Assembly (NCBI RefSeq): GCF_021800405.1
Contig: NZ_CP084550.1
Span: 2,914,001 to 2,978,000 of the forward strand
Direction of reading: 5' to 3'
DNA from: Arthrobacter sp. FW306-07-I
Lineage (GTDB): Bacteria; Actinomycetota; Actinomycetes; Actinomycetales; Micrococcaceae
DNA: 64,000 nucleotides
Positions within the stretch are counted from its first letter, which is position 1. Every line of letters begins with the position of its first letter. Below the pieces are notes generated by a model. The model ran no database searches, was not told the origin of the DNA, and was given only the letters and a program-made list of their open reading frames with translations. The position numbers and the translations under genes were made by a program. Positions 35,211 to 45,595 of the stretch are shown piece after piece.

Positions 35211-36305
35211 TTACTCCGGCGAGATGGAGTGGATGAGTTTCACGACCCGGGTCAGGACGTCGGGGTCCGTTTCCGGGGGAACCCCGTGGCCGAGGTTCAG
35301 GACGTGGCCAGGAGCTGCCGATCCCGCGGCTATGACCTCGCGGACGTGGGCCTCGAGGATTTCCCAGGGGGCCGACAGCAGCGCGGGGTCGATGTTTCCC
35401 TGCAGCGGGACGGTTCCGCCCAGGCGGCGGTTTGCCTCATCGAGCGGCAGCCGGTAGTCAACGCCCACGACGTCCACACCGACATCGCGCATTGCAACGA
35501 GGAGCTCGGAGGTGCCGGTGCCGAAGTGGATCAGCGGGGCGCCGAGGTGGCGGACATGGTCCAGGGCACGGGCCGACGCCGGCGCAACATATTTCGTGTA
35601 GTCGGCCAGTCCCAGCGAACCCGCCCAGGAGTCGAAGAGCTGGGCGGCCGAGGCACCTGCCTCGAGCTGGGCCTGGAGGAACATGCCGGAGGCGTCAGCA
35701 GCCCAGTTGGCGAGGGCGGCCCAGGTCTCGGGATCCGCATGCATCATGGTCCGGGGGCCAAGGTGGTCGCGGGACGGCTTTCCCTCCACCATGTAGGCAG
35801 CAAGGGTAAACGGTGCACCGGCAAAGCCGATGAGGGGCGTCTTGCCCAGTTCCGCCACCGTGAGCCGAACGGCTTCGCGGATAGGCTCCAGCGCTTCCCA
35901 GGTGAGCTGCGGCAGGGCGGCAACGTCGGCCGCTGTGCGCACGGGCTTCTCCAGGACGGGCCCCACCCCGGGAACGATGTCCACTCCGACGCCGGCCAGC
36001 TTCAGCGGGATCACGATGTCGGAGAAGAAGATACCGGCATCCACGTCATGGCGGCGCACGGGCTGGAGCGTGATCTCGGACGCCAGTTCAGGGCGGAGGC
36101 AGGAGTCCAGCATCGCGATGCCCTCGCGTACCTTCAGGTATTCCGGCAGCGACCGGCCAGCCTGGCGCATGAACCACACGGGACGGCGGGACGGCTTGCC
36201 CCCGCGGTACGCCGTGATCAGCGGGGAGTCGGCGGTGCGGCCGTCCATCAATGGATGGTCTGCGGCGAGGGCGCCGGCAGCTGAGACGGCGGGGCTAGGA
36301 GTCAT
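35211..36305 (-). CDS. hemE: Uroporphyrinogen decarboxylase
   Basis: A 364-residue enzyme converting uroporphyrinogen III to coproporphyrinogen III. The ATG at 36305 gives a normal length; a frame to 36392 adds an unlikely hydrophobic stretch. Family signatures are RRPVWFMRQAGRSLPEY near residue 40, FSDIVIPLKLAGVGVDI, IGFAGAPFTLAAYMVEG, FDSWAGSLGLADY and QGNIDPALL. It is first in the leftward hemE-hemY unit and divergent from hemA, with a 158-base shared region (36306-36463). Confidence 0.95.
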   Translation of the reverse strand: MTPSPAVSAAGALAADHPLMDGRTADSPLITAYRGGKPSRRPVWFMRQAGRSLPEYLKVREGIAMLDSCLRPELASEITLQPVRRHDVDAGIFFSDIVIPLKLAGVGVDIVPGVGPVLEKPVRTAADVAALPQLTWEALEPIREAVRLTVAELGKTPLIGFAGAPFTLAAYMVEGKPSRDHLGPRTMMHADPETWAALANWAADASGMFLQAQLEAGASAAQLFDSWAGSLGLADYTKYVAPASARALDHVRHLGAPLIHFGTGTSELLVAMRDVGVDVVGVDYRLPLDEANRRLGGTVPLQGNIDPALLSAPWEILEAHVREVIAAGSAAPGHVLNLGHGVPPETDPDVLTRVVKLIHSISPE

Positions 36306-36422
36306 GCTTTTGATTGTGCCCAAAAAGAGCAGCAAAAGATAACGACAACCTGTCGCTGTCCGGGCCCGCTTCGGCAAGGTGGCGCGAATCACTGCAGAGT
36401 GTGGCGACTATCCTTTCCGGAG

Positions 36423-36454
36423 GTTGTTCTACCGGACAACGAAAAAGCTATGAT
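36423..36454 (+). promoter_or_regulatory. hemA promoter with overlapping palindromic operator candidate
   Basis: TATGAT at 36449-36454 is a near-perfect -10 box, 9 bases before the hemA GTG. Upstream, GTTGTTC (36423-36429) and GGACAAC (36434-36440) form a 7-4-7 palindrome with one mismatch that covers the expected -35 region (for example TTCTAC at 36427-36432 with a 16-base spacer). A factor bound here would block or recruit polymerase. Rex and IdeR consensus sites do not match. Confidence 0.5.
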
Positions 36455-36463
36455 TGGTCTGCT

Positions 36464-37798
36464 GTGGTTCTTTTCTCATTGGTGGCTACACACGCCGACA
36501 TCGATCTCGAAACCGTTGCTCAGTTGAGCAACGGTTCCTCCGGGATTGCCGCATCCGCGCTGACCGAATCCCCTGCCGTGGCCGGGGCGGTGGTCCTTGC
36601 CACCTGCAACCGCTACGAAATCTACGGCGAAGCCCCCAACCCCAACGACGTCGAAGCGGCCCGGGCGGCCCTCGTATCCCGGATCAGCGAGGCCAGCGGC
36701 CTGGCCGAACCCCTCGTTTCGCGGTCCTTCAGCACCCGTACCGGACCGGAAGTCACCCAGCACCTGTTCGCCGTCAGCGCGGGACTGGACTCCGCCGTCG
36801 TGGGTGAACGTGAAATCGCCGGCCAGGTGCGGCGGGCGCTGATCAACGCCCAGCACGACGGCACCGCCAGCGCCGGCCTGGTCCGGCTGTTCCAGGCGGC
36901 CTCGAAGACCGCCAAGGACGTGGGCGCGCAGACCGCCCTTGGTTCCCGCGGGCTTTCCATCGTCTCCGTGGCGCTGGACCTGGCCACCGATCTTTCCGAA
37001 AACCCCGACTGGTCCACCAAGAAGGTGGTGCTCTTCGGGACCGGCGCCTACGCCGGCGCCACCATGGCACTGCTGCGCGAGCGCGGCTGCACGGACATTT
37101 CCGTCTTCTCCTCATCCGGCCGGGCCGAAGGGTTCGTGGCCTCGCGCGGCGGCGTGGCCCTGGACGCGGACTCCCTGCGTCCCGCCGTGGCTGCTGCCGA
37201 CGTCATGATCGGCTGCAGCGGCTCGGACACCCGCGTTGAGGCTGATGAACTGTCCCAGGTACGCGCCGACTCCGCGCAGCCCCTGATCGCCATCGACCTG
37301 GCCCTCACCCATGACTTCGACCCCGCCGTCGGCGAGCTGGAGGGCGTTGAACTGCTCACCCTTGAGTCGGTGCGGCTCGCGGCACCGCAGGAACAGGCAG
37401 AATCACTCGCCCAGGCCAGCGGCATCGTGAAAGGTGCGGCCAAGGCCTTTGAGCAGGAACGCGAGGCCCGCTCTGTCGACTCGGCCATCGTTGCCCTTCG
37501 GCGCCACACGATGAACGTGCTGGACGCGGAGATGGAAAAGGTCCGGGCCCGGCACGGCTGCACCGCCGCCGCCGAAGAAGTGGAGTTCGCCCTCCGCCGC
37601 ATGGTCAAGCAGTTGCTGCACGTTCCCACGGTTCGCGCCCGCGAACTCGCCGCCAACGGCCAGCAGGACGACTACGTGGCTGCGCTGGAGGCGCTGTACG
37701 GCATCACGGTCGAACAGCCCGCCGCCTCCCCCACCGCTTCCGCTGCACTGGCCCAGGCCGAGTGCCCGGTGGACCACAAGGGCCGCGAAACCGCCTGA
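36464..37798 (+). CDS. hemA: Glutamyl-tRNA reductase
   Basis: A 444-residue enzyme reducing glutamyl-tRNA(Glu) to glutamate-1-semialdehyde, the committed and usually regulated haem step. The start is the GTG at 36464; the frame open from 36314 runs through the promoter. The catalytic Cys48 is in [31 protein letters not shown] and [16 protein letters not shown] (NADPH fold) are seen, and a C-terminal dimerisation domain ends near residue 420. No Shine-Dalgarno is visible, and the -10 box is so close that the mRNA may be nearly leaderless. It is divergent from hemE. A 26-bp inverted repeat follows it. Confidence 0.95.
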   Translation: MVLFSLVATHADIDLETVAQLSNGSSGIAASALTESPAVAGAVVLATCNRYEIYGEAPNPNDVEAARAALVSRISEASGLAEPLVSRSFSTRTGPEVTQHLFAVSAGLDSAVVGEREIAGQVRRALINAQHDGTASAGLVRLFQAASKTAKDVGAQTALGSRGLSIVSVALDLATDLSENPDWSTKKVVLFGTGAYAGATMALLRERGCTDISVFSSSGRAEGFVASRGGVALDADSLRPAVAAADVMIGCSGSDTRVEADELSQVRADSAQPLIAIDLALTHDFDPAVGELEGVELLTLESVRLAAPQEQAESLAQASGIVKGAAKAFEQEREARSVDSAIVALRRHTMNVLDAEMEKVRARHGCTAAAEEVEFALRRMVKQLLHVPTVRARELAANGQQDDYVAALEALYGITVEQPAASPTASAALAQAECPVDHKGRETA

Positions 37799-37819
37799 GG
37801 TCCCTTCAAGACCCAAGTT

Positions 37820-37874
37820 GCTCTATCAGATATGGCTCCCAAACCACCGGTTTGGGAGCCATATCTGATAGAGC
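37820..37874. repeat. Perfect 26-bp inverted repeat between hemA and moeZ
   Basis: Arms 37820-37845 and 37849-37874 are exact reverse complements with a 3-base centre. The arm starts GCTCTATCAGATATGGCTCC. It fills most of the 83-base gap between two convergent genes, so it can serve as a bidirectional terminator even without a U-run. It is the same kind of element as the one at 24957-25017; the arms share only an AGAT-GGC core. Confidence 0.93.
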
Positions 37875-37881
37875 ATGCCGG

Positions 37882-39081
37882 TCAGTAGACGGGCTTTTCG
37901 GGTTCCACGTCGCGCACCCAGGCCAGGATCCCGCCGTCGAGATGGCTGACCCGCTGGTAGCCGGCCTGCCGTGCCGCCGCCAGCACGTTGGCGGACCGGG
38001 TCCCGGCCTTGCAGTGGAACACGATGTCCCGGTCCTGCGGAAGTTCGTCCCAGGCCTCACCGGCCAGGATGCGTCCCTGCGGGATGAGCCTGGCCCCATC
38101 GATCCGGACAATGTCGTACTCTCCCGATTCCCGGACGTCCACCAGCTCGAAGTCCTTGAGCCCGGCCTTCCGGGACGCCAGCATGGTGGCCAACTGGGTG
38201 GCAGTGACGGTGTGTTCGATATCGGCCTGCGCTGCCGGGGCAATGCCGCAGAACGCCTCGTAGTCCGTAAGTTCGGTGATGGGTTCCGCGGCGGGGTCCT
38301 TGGCCACGCGGATCTCGCGCCAGCTGCCGCCCAAGGCGTCGAACAGTGCCACGCGTCCAAGCAGGGAACGTCCGACGCCGGTAATCAGCTTTACGGCTTC
38401 GGTCACCATCAGCGATCCCACGGCAGCGCACAGCATGCCGAACACACCTCCCTCACCGCAGGAAGGGACGGAGCCCGCCGGCGGCGCCTCCGGATACAGG
38501 TCGCGGTACGTGGGGCCGTGCTTTTCCCAGAAGACGCTGACCTGGCCGTCGAATCGGAAGATGGAACCCCACACGTAGGGCTTGCCCAGGATGGCGGCGG
38601 CGTCATTGACCAGGTAGCGCGTGGCGAAGTTGTCGGCACCGTCGAGGATGAGGTCGTAGCCGCTGAACAGCCCTAGGGCGTTGGACGAGTCCAGGCGCAC
38701 GTTGTGCAGCCGGACGTCCACCAGCGGGTTCAGCTCCGCAATGGTATCCCGCGCCGATTCGATTTTGGGCCGTCCGACGTCGCTCACACCATGGATCACC
38801 TGGCGCTGCAGGTTGCTCAGGTCCACCACGTCGTCGTCAATGATTCCAATGGTGCCCACACCCGCTGCGGCAAGGTACAGCAGTGCCGGGGCGCCCAGGC
38901 CGCCGGCGCCGATCACCAGCACCTTGGCGTTCTTGAGCCTCCGCTGCCCCAGGGCACCAATCTCGGGAATGATCAGGTGCCGGGAATACCGTTCCACCTC
39001 GTCAGGAGTCAGGTCCGCAGCCGGTTCCACCAGTGGATCGAGGGAAATAGTTGAAACATTTGCGGTGAAAGACGAAGCCAT
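37882..39081 (-). CDS. moeZ: Adenylyltransferase/sulfurtransferase MoeZ (ThiF/MoeB-rhodanese fusion)
   Basis: A 399-residue E1-like enzyme that adenylates and then thiolates the C-terminal Gly of sulfur-carrier proteins (MoaD- or ThiS-like). Residues 25-280 are the ThiF/MoeB domain: nucleotide loop VIGAGGLGAPAL (56-67), DGADNFATRYL, and Cys208 in VPSCGEGGVFG. Residues 290-399 are a rhodanese domain with active Cys357 in HCKAGTRS. The zinc CxxC pair usual in MoeB is absent (KDPAAEPITEL). It may serve molybdenum cofactor synthesis and the nearby ThiS (41331), which has no thiF of its own in the window. Confidence 0.92.
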   Translation of the reverse strand: MASSFTANVSTISLDPLVEPAADLTPDEVERYSRHLIIPEIGALGQRRLKNAKVLVIGAGGLGAPALLYLAAAGVGTIGIIDDDVVDLSNLQRQVIHGVSDVGRPKIESARDTIAELNPLVDVRLHNVRLDSSNALGLFSGYDLILDGADNFATRYLVNDAAAILGKPYVWGSIFRFDGQVSVFWEKHGPTYRDLYPEAPPAGSVPSCGEGGVFGMLCAAVGSLMVTEAVKLITGVGRSLLGRVALFDALGGSWREIRVAKDPAAEPITELTDYEAFCGIAPAAQADIEHTVTATQLATMLASRKAGLKDFELVDVRESGEYDIVRIDGARLIPQGRILAGEAWDELPQDRDIVFHCKAGTRSANVLAAARQAGYQRVSHLDGGILAWVRDVEPEKPVY

Positions 39082-39147
39082 ACTTCAATGTATGCCCCGG
39101 GATACCGCCAGGTCATATTACCCCGCAGTAAAGTGAAGGTAACTGCA

Positions 39148-39831
39148 ATGGAAAGAAGGATAACTGTGGTCCCTGAAGCACGGGCCGACCGCCCGCCCGC
39201 AGCCGAACCGCAAACTCCCTCCCGCCCCGCAGGCCAACGGTCCGCCCGGCTGCCCCGGGATGAGCGCCGTGCCCAGCTCCTTGCTGCGGCCCAGGAAGTG
39301 TTCGTTGCCAACGGTTACCACGGCGCTGCCATGGACGAGATCGCGGAAACCGCCCATGTGAGCAAACCGGTGCTGTACCAGCACTTCCCTTCCAAGCGCG
39401 ACCTGTACCTCGCCCTGCTGGAAAGCCACCTGGCGTCCCTGACCGAACTGATGCTGGGGGCACTGAACTCCACCACGGACAATGACGAACGCGTCCAGGC
39501 CGTCATGCGTGCGTACTTCCACTTCATCGCCAGCGACGACCAGGCCCACCGGCTGGTCTTCGAATCGGACCTGATCAACGACCCCGACGTCAGCTCCCGG
39601 CTGGAAACCTTCAACCGCACCTTCGCCGATGCCATTGCACGGGTCATCGCGGAAGACACCAAACTCCCCCATCTCGAGGCGGAACTGCTGGGCCGCGGTC
39701 TGGCCGGAATGGCGCAGGTCAGCGCCCGGTACTGGCTGGAAACCGACGGCAACCTGGACCTCGATGTGGCCAGCGACCTCATCTACCGTTTAGCTTGGCG
39801 CGGAATCTCTCGCTTCCCCAAAGAGTCCTAG
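39148..39831 (+). CDS. TetR-family transcriptional regulator
   Basis: A 227-residue repressor-type protein. A 35-residue Pro/Arg-rich lead precedes the helix-turn-helix (RAQLLAAAQEVFVANGYHGAAMDEIAETAHVSKPVLYQHFPSKRDLY at about 38-85). The ligand domain is of the common actinobacterial TetR_C type. Start choice: ATG at 39148 has GAAGG 8 bases upstream; the GTG at 39166 has AGAAGG at good spacing and is an equally good start. It is divergent from moeZ (66-base gap), so moeZ is a possible target along with itself; the ligand is unknown. The DUF3107 gene follows 61 bases on. Confidence 0.88.
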   Translation: MERRITVVPEARADRPPAAEPQTPSRPAGQRSARLPRDERRAQLLAAAQEVFVANGYHGAAMDEIAETAHVSKPVLYQHFPSKRDLYLALLESHLASLTELMLGALNSTTDNDERVQAVMRAYFHFIASDDQAHRLVFESDLINDPDVSSRLETFNRTFADAIARVIAEDTKLPHLEAELLGRGLAGMAQVSARYWLETDGNLDLDVASDLIYRLAWRGISRFPKES

Positions 39832-39892
39832 ACTACAAATAAGACAACACCTCGTAGAGAAGTACGAGAACTTCACAGGCTGGGAGGCCCCC

Positions 39893-40117
39893 TTGGAAAT
39901 TAAGATCGGCGTTCAGAACGTTGGCCGCGAAATCGTACTGGAATCGACCCAGGATGCCGAGACGGTGGCCAAGGTTGTCGGCGAGGCCATCAGCGAAGGC
40001 AATGAGCTGCGCCTCAAGGATGACAAGGGACGCCTGATCATCGTTCCGGGGAATGCCCTGGCGTACGTGGAAATCGGGGCAGAAGAGGTCCGCCGCGTGG
40101 GCTTCGGCCAGTTCTAG
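39893..40117 (+). CDS. DUF3107 small protein
   Basis: A 74-residue protein of an actinobacterial family of unknown function (EIKIGVQNVGREIVLES, VVGEAISEGNELRLKDD, YVEIGAEEVRRVGFG). It starts with TTG at 39893, fixed by the strong GGGAGG five bases upstream. The predicted fold is a small beta-rich domain, with no catalytic motif. It lies between the TetR gene and a small membrane-protein gene 23 bases downstream, probably in one operon. Confidence 0.86.
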   Translation: MEIKIGVQNVGREIVLESTQDAETVAKVVGEAISEGNELRLKDDKGRLIIVPGNALAYVEIGAEEVRRVGFGQF

Positions 40118-40140
40118 CCTGCGCCTGAAAGGGAGCATCC

Positions 40141-40443
40141 ATGCTTTCGTTGACCATCGTGGTGCTGGTTGCAGCCGCCGGCGGTGTCATTGTCTGGGCC
40201 AATGACAAGCGCCATGCCAAGTACGGCGCCGTGCTGCCGGCGGGGATCGCCGTGGCTGTCGCGGCGCTGGCATGGATCATCCTCATGGCGGCCGGCTTCG
40301 GCTATCTGCCCGGCTTGACCTGGCTCCCCTGGGTCCTGCCCATGGTCCTTGGCATTGCTGCCGCCATCGGTGCTGTGGTCTATTTGGGCCGCACCCGCAC
40401 CCGCCACGACATGGAGCGGCTGACCGCCATCCTGCGGCGCTAA
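40141..40443 (+). CDS. Small three-helix membrane protein
   Basis: A 100-residue hypothetical protein. Hydrophobic helices are near residues 1-19, 29-53 and 60-82. The C-terminus is basic (RTRTRHDMERLTAILRR) and would be cytoplasmic. No domain is recognised. It has a GAAAGGGAG ribosome-binding site 5-6 bases before the ATG and is followed by a 15-bp hairpin. Confidence 0.72.
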   Translation: MLSLTIVVLVAAAGGVIVWANDKRHAKYGAVLPAGIAVAVAALAWIILMAAGFGYLPGLTWLPWVLPMVLGIAAAIGAVVYLGRTRTRHDMERLTAILRR

Positions 40444-40459
40444 GGCATCCGTAAACGGC

Positions 40460-40493
40460 CTGTGGCCACCACCCATCCGGGTGGTGGCCACAG
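40460..40493. terminator. Hairpin between convergent units
   Basis: A perfect 15-bp stem (40460-40474 with 40479-40493) with the 4-base loop ATCC, between the small membrane protein and thiG. CTGTTTA follows on the plus strand. It probably works in both directions. Confidence 0.75.
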
Positions 40494-40510
40494 CTGTTTA
40501 AGGTCCGCGG

Positions 40511-41563
<1,053 letters not shown>

Positions 41564-41567
<4 letters not shown>

Positions 41568-42892
41568 GCTGTTTCCTTGGTGTGGGTGCCATTGTCGTGG
41601 AGGCCGTGGGTGGCCGTTCCCAGGCCGGAGAACCGGCCCGGGCGGAAGGGGACCCAGCGGGGGTCGGCTTTTCCGTCGAGCAGATCCGTGCAGATCGCTG
41701 CTGCAGCGGGTGTGAGCAGGACGCCGTGCCGGAAAAAACCGGTGGCGATGATGAGCCCCGGAACGTAACCGGCTTCCGTTGCGGACCCTTCGCTTCTTAA
41801 GGCCAGGTCCACCGGCACCCTTCCCAGCAGCGGCGCATTGTCCGGGGTTCCCGGGCGGGCCCGGGCCGTGCACTCCAGAAGTTCGAGCTCGGCGACCGCG
41901 GGCACCAGCGCCTGGGCATCGCGCAGCAGCTGGTAGACGCCGCCGGCACTGACGGCGTCGGACAGGGCGTCCTCGCGCTGGGTGGCTCCGATCACCACGG
42001 TCCCGTCCCGGCGCGGAACGATGTACACCGGAACTCCGTGCACCAGTCCCCGCACCGTTGCGGTCACCAGGGGCTGGAGGTGGCCGGGCACTGCAAGCCG
42101 GAGGATGTCCCCGTGGACGGGACGCAGGGGCAGCTCGAGGCCATGGGGGAGGTCCGCGAGCGCCCCCGCCTGCAGCCCGTTGGCCACCACGGTTTCCGCT
42201 GCCAGGACGGTGCCGCCACCGGCGAGCCGAACCCCCGTAACGATGCCGTCCTCCCACAACAGCCCGCTTGCCCGCTCCGGCACTGCGTAACCGTCCACTG
42301 CCCCTGCCACGGCCAGGTGGTGCGTTTCGCGGACGCCGCCGGCCAGTGCCAGCCGCAGGGCCGCCACCAGCCGGCGGGGATCCACCTGGTGGTCCCCCGG
42401 GGTATCGAGGGCGCAGGCGATGGCGGGGCTGAGGAGGGGTTCGCGTTTGCGGGCCTCCCGGACGGTCAAGGGTTCCACGGACAGCCCGCTCGCCTGTTGA
42501 ACTGTGCGCAGGTCCATCAGGGCGCGGCGGTCGGCGGCGTCGGCACCCACGGCGAGTGTCGGCGTCGTGAGGTATCCGGAATCCGTGCCCGATGCATCGG
42601 CGACGGCGGCCGCGAATGCCGGCCACCGTGACGATGCCTCCAGCATGAGTTCCAGGAGGTCCTCCTCCTGGTAGTGCAGTTCGCTCACGGGGGCCAGCAT
42701 GCCGGCGGCAGCCCAGCTCGCGCCGGAACCTGGCGCGTCGTCAATGAGGACGACGGAGCGTCCGGAACGCTGCACTTCCCAGGCGATACCGTGTCCCACC
42801 ACTCCCCCGCCAATGACGGCGACGTCGGCACGAAGGGTGGAGGGAATGGACGCATCAACGGACGAGGGCTGGGTGGTGCCGGGGGTACGCAT
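41564..42892 (-). CDS. thiO: Glycine oxidase ThiO
   Basis: A 442-residue FAD amino-acid oxidase that makes dehydroglycine from glycine for thiazole synthesis, used by aerobes in place of ThiH. The FAD fold is ADVAVIGGGVVGHGIAWEVQRSGRSVVLID; VYIVPRRDGTVVIGATQRED and GLIIATGFFRHGVLLTPAAA are family segments. It is the first gene of the operon and begins just after the TPP riboswitch. Its stop overlaps the thiS start. Confidence 0.94.
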
Positions 42893-42902
42893 CTGGGTTC
42901 CT

Positions 42903-43006
42903 TCCCTACGCCGGCATTAACCGGATCAGGTCAAGCGGTCGGCTCTGACGCCCTCTCAGCCCGGCGCTTTGTGACAGCTGCCGCGGGCTCCCGCAGTACC
43001 TCCCCA
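42903..43006 (-). promoter_or_regulatory. TPP riboswitch (THI element)
   Basis: On the minus strand, the conserved CTGAGAGGG (near 42960-42952) and ACCTGATCCGG-TTAATGCCGGCGTAGGGA (near 42932-42903) boxes are exact family signatures, with GGGGAGG at the 5' end closing P1. It lies directly before thiO. Binding of thiamine pyrophosphate would be expected to shut down thiO-thiS-thiG. Its 5' end is only about 25 bases from the divergent thiE start codon. Confidence 0.95.
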
Positions 43007-43031
43007 GTTTAGAGGAATTAGGCTTGCAGGC

Positions 43032-43781
43032 ATGAATGCGACCACCCCTTCCCTTCCCGCAGGTTCCCACGCTCCGGCCGGCGGAGTTGCCAATGCCGAG
43101 GTTGTCAACGCCCGCGACAGCGAGGCCCTCAAGGCTGCCCGCCTGTATCTCTGCACCGATGCACGGCGGGACCGCGGCGATTTTGCGGAGTTCGTGGACG
43201 CGGCATTTGCCGGCGGCGTGGACATCATTCAGCTGCGCGACAAGACCATCGAGGCAGCCGAGGAACTGGACCTTTTGGCTGTGCTGAAGGAAGTGGCGGT
43301 GCGGCACGGCAAGCTGTGGGCGGTCAACGACCGCGCCGACATCGCTGTGCTTTCCGGGGCCCCGGTGTTCCATATCGGCCAGAAGGACCTGCCGCTGGCG
43401 GCCGCACGCACGCTGGTCGACGGCAACGCCGCCATCGGACTCTCCAGCCATACACCCGAACAGGTGGATGCCGCCCTTGCCGCAACTGCCGCACCGTCCG
43501 GGCTGGACTACTTCTGCGTGGGCCCCGTCTGGGCTACGCCCACCAAACCCGGCAGGGCCGCCGTCGGTCCCGAACTGGTCAAGTACGCGGCCGAGGCGTC
43601 ACGGCAGGCTGCGGACCCGGTGCCCTGGTTTGCCATCGGCGGCATCGACCACGGCAACGTCCGCCATGTGGCGGAGGCGGGTGCGCGCAGGATCGTGGTG
43701 GTCCGGGCCATCACCGAAGCCCCTGATCCCGCCGCCGCTGCTGCCTCCCTCCTCGACGCGCTGGACGCTGCCGGTTCCTGA
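43032..43781 (+). CDS. thiE: Thiamine phosphate synthase
   Basis: A 249-residue TIM-barrel enzyme joining the thiazole and pyrimidine units. Seen are [46 protein letters not shown] and WFAIGGID. The first 35 residues are an extra Ala/Gly/Pro-rich lead; a later start cannot be excluded. It is divergent from the riboswitch-controlled thiO operon and does not itself carry a riboswitch. Confidence 0.95.
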   Translation: MNATTPSLPAGSHAPAGGVANAEVVNARDSEALKAARLYLCTDARRDRGDFAEFVDAAFAGGVDIIQLRDKTIEAAEELDLLAVLKEVAVRHGKLWAVNDRADIAVLSGAPVFHIGQKDLPLAAARTLVDGNAAIGLSSHTPEQVDAALAATAAPSGLDYFCVGPVWATPTKPGRAAVGPELVKYAAEASRQAADPVPWFAIGGIDHGNVRHVAEAGARRIVVVRAITEAPDPAAAAASLLDALDAAGS

Positions 43782-43820
43782 GCCTGCTTAATCGCGGAAC
43801 TTGGGGCTACGCTGAATTTT

Positions 43821-45302
43821 GTGTCACATCATCGGCTGGCTCCCAACGTCCACGACCATAAGAACGCCTTGGAAGAGGCGTTGGGCCTGCTGCGGACGGA
43901 GCTTGAGCTTCCGGGTCCTTATCCCGCCGAAGCCGTGGAAGACGCCCTGGCTGCCGTTGCGGCGCTGCAGCTGCCGTCCTACGACCTGACCGCCGTCGAG
44001 TTTGTCACCATCGACCCGGCGTCCTCCACGGACCTGGACCAGGCAGTGTTCATTGAATTGGACGGGGATGGCTACCGCGTGATGTACGCGATCGCCGATG
44101 TTCCAGCCTTCGTTGCGCCGGGAGGCCCCCTGGACGCGGAGACGCGGCGGCGCGGACAGACGTTCTACGCTCCTGACGGCCGGATCCCGCTTCACCCGGA
44201 GATCATCAGCGAAGGGGCCGGGAGCCTGCTGCCCGGCCAGGAGTGTTCGGCCTTCGTCTGGGATTTCACGCTCGACGGCGAAGCAACCGTACTGACGGTC
44301 AGCGTCCGTCGCGCGCGGGTCCGCAGCCGCGACAAGCTCAGCTACCGGGGCGCCCAGGCAGCCCTCGACGCCGGGACCGCCCCGCCCGTGCTCCAGCTGC
44401 TCCGTGAGGTGGGCCTGAAGCGGGTGGCACTGGAACGGGCGCGTGAAGGTGCAAGCCTGAACATGCCTGAGCAGGAGATTGTCCAGCTGCCCGACGGCGG
44501 CTACCGGATTGACGCTGTTCCACAGCTTCCGGTGGAGGACTGGAACGCGCAGATTTCGCTGATGACCGGGATGGCGGCGGCGCAGCTCATGCTGGAGGGC
44601 AAGGTGGGCATCCTGCGCACCATGCCGGCCCCGGACGAACGGTCCCTGAAGCATTTTCGCCTGCAGACCGGGGTGCTGGGCAGGCCATGGGACGGCGAAG
44701 TCAGCTATGGCGAGTATCTGCGGTCCCTGGACCCCACCGATCCGCGGCAGCTGGCCATCATGCATTCGGCAGGCATGCTGTTCCGCGGAGCCTCCTACAC
44801 CGCCTTCGACGGGACCGTCCCCGAGGATGGGATCCAGTCCGCCATCGGCGCTGCCTATGCCCACACCACCGCGCCGCTGCGCCGGTTAGTGGACCGCTTC
44901 GTGCTGGTCATCTGCGAGGCCCTGAGCAACGGCGGCGATGTTCCCGGCTGGGCGCGGGAGGCCCTGCCGCTGCTGCCGGGCATCATGGCAGGCTCGGACC
45001 AACTGGCGTCACGGATGGAACGCCTGGCCCTGGATACCGTGGAGGCGGCCCTGCTGCTGAACCACATCGGGCAGGAGTTCGACGCGATCGTGATCTCCGG
45101 GTCCAAGCCGCAGAACGGGAACAGTAACGGCAACGGGAAAAACGGCAAGTACGGCAACGGCAGCTCCGGGATCATCCAGATTGCCGAACCCGCAGTGACG
45201 GCGCGCTGCGCCGGCGAGCTGGAGTCCGGCACCAAGGTCCGGGTCCGGCTGGTGTCCTCAGACATCACCACGCGGGAGATCCACTTCGAACTCGTCTCCT
45301 AA
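43821..45302 (+). CDS. RNB-domain ribonuclease (RNase II/R family), short form
   Basis: A 493-residue 3'-5' exoribonuclease starting at GTG 43821. The RNB domain fills residues 55-400. The metal-binding Asp cluster is in [36 protein letters not shown] and [16 protein letters not shown] are typical. Cold-shock and N-terminal helix domains of RNase R are missing, and only a short S1-like end follows. A low-complexity Asn/Gly run (about residues 432-450, bases 45114-45170) links the RNB domain to the end. Confidence 0.9.
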   Translation: MSHHRLAPNVHDHKNALEEALGLLRTELELPGPYPAEAVEDALAAVAALQLPSYDLTAVEFVTIDPASSTDLDQAVFIELDGDGYRVMYAIADVPAFVAPGGPLDAETRRRGQTFYAPDGRIPLHPEIISEGAGSLLPGQECSAFVWDFTLDGEATVLTVSVRRARVRSRDKLSYRGAQAALDAGTAPPVLQLLREVGLKRVALERAREGASLNMPEQEIVQLPDGGYRIDAVPQLPVEDWNAQISLMTGMAAAQLMLEGKVGILRTMPAPDERSLKHFRLQTGVLGRPWDGEVSYGEYLRSLDPTDPRQLAIMHSAGMLFRGASYTAFDGTVPEDGIQSAIGAAYAHTTAPLRRLVDRFVLVICEALSNGGDVPGWAREALPLLPGIMAGSDQLASRMERLALDTVEAALLLNHIGQEFDAIVISGSKPQNGNSNGNGKNGKYGNGSSGIIQIAEPAVTARCAGELESGTKVRVRLVSSDITTREIHFELVS

Positions 45303-45595
45303 AGGGCCGGCGGAACGCCCCGGGCGGGAGGAAACCGTGTTTCCACGCCCATGCGGCTAGACTTGAAGGGTAGAACTGGATGCCCGGTCGTTGATTTCCT
45401 CGATTTGAAACCAACAAGCCCGCCCCTACGCGATCTTGAGATTTACCCGTTGGTCACCAGTGCCAGCATTTAGATAGCCCGCGATCGGCTTCCACTGGAA
45501 TCGCTTGCGCGCCTGAGCGTGCTCCGGAGCGGCCAGCTTTGGCCGGCCCGTTGAGCAGGCAGCGCCATTGCCCAAATGAATAAGGAAACTCCCCT
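45303..45595 (+). other. Long structured 5' leader of the DEAD-box helicase gene
   Basis: A 293-bp non-coding interval with several small perfect stems: GGAAAC/GTTTCC (45330-45344), the palindrome GCTCCGGAGC (45521-45530), and CGGCCA/TGGCCG (45530-45545). TAGACT at 45358-45363 could be a -10 box, which would give a leader over 220 bases. Long leaders are common before cold-induced DEAD-box genes. AAGGAA lies 8 bases before the GTG start. Confidence 0.45.

Noticed and set aside
36314..36463. Longer hemA start
   Set aside because: The extra 50 codons cover the promoter and palindrome. The family begins at [14 protein letters not shown].
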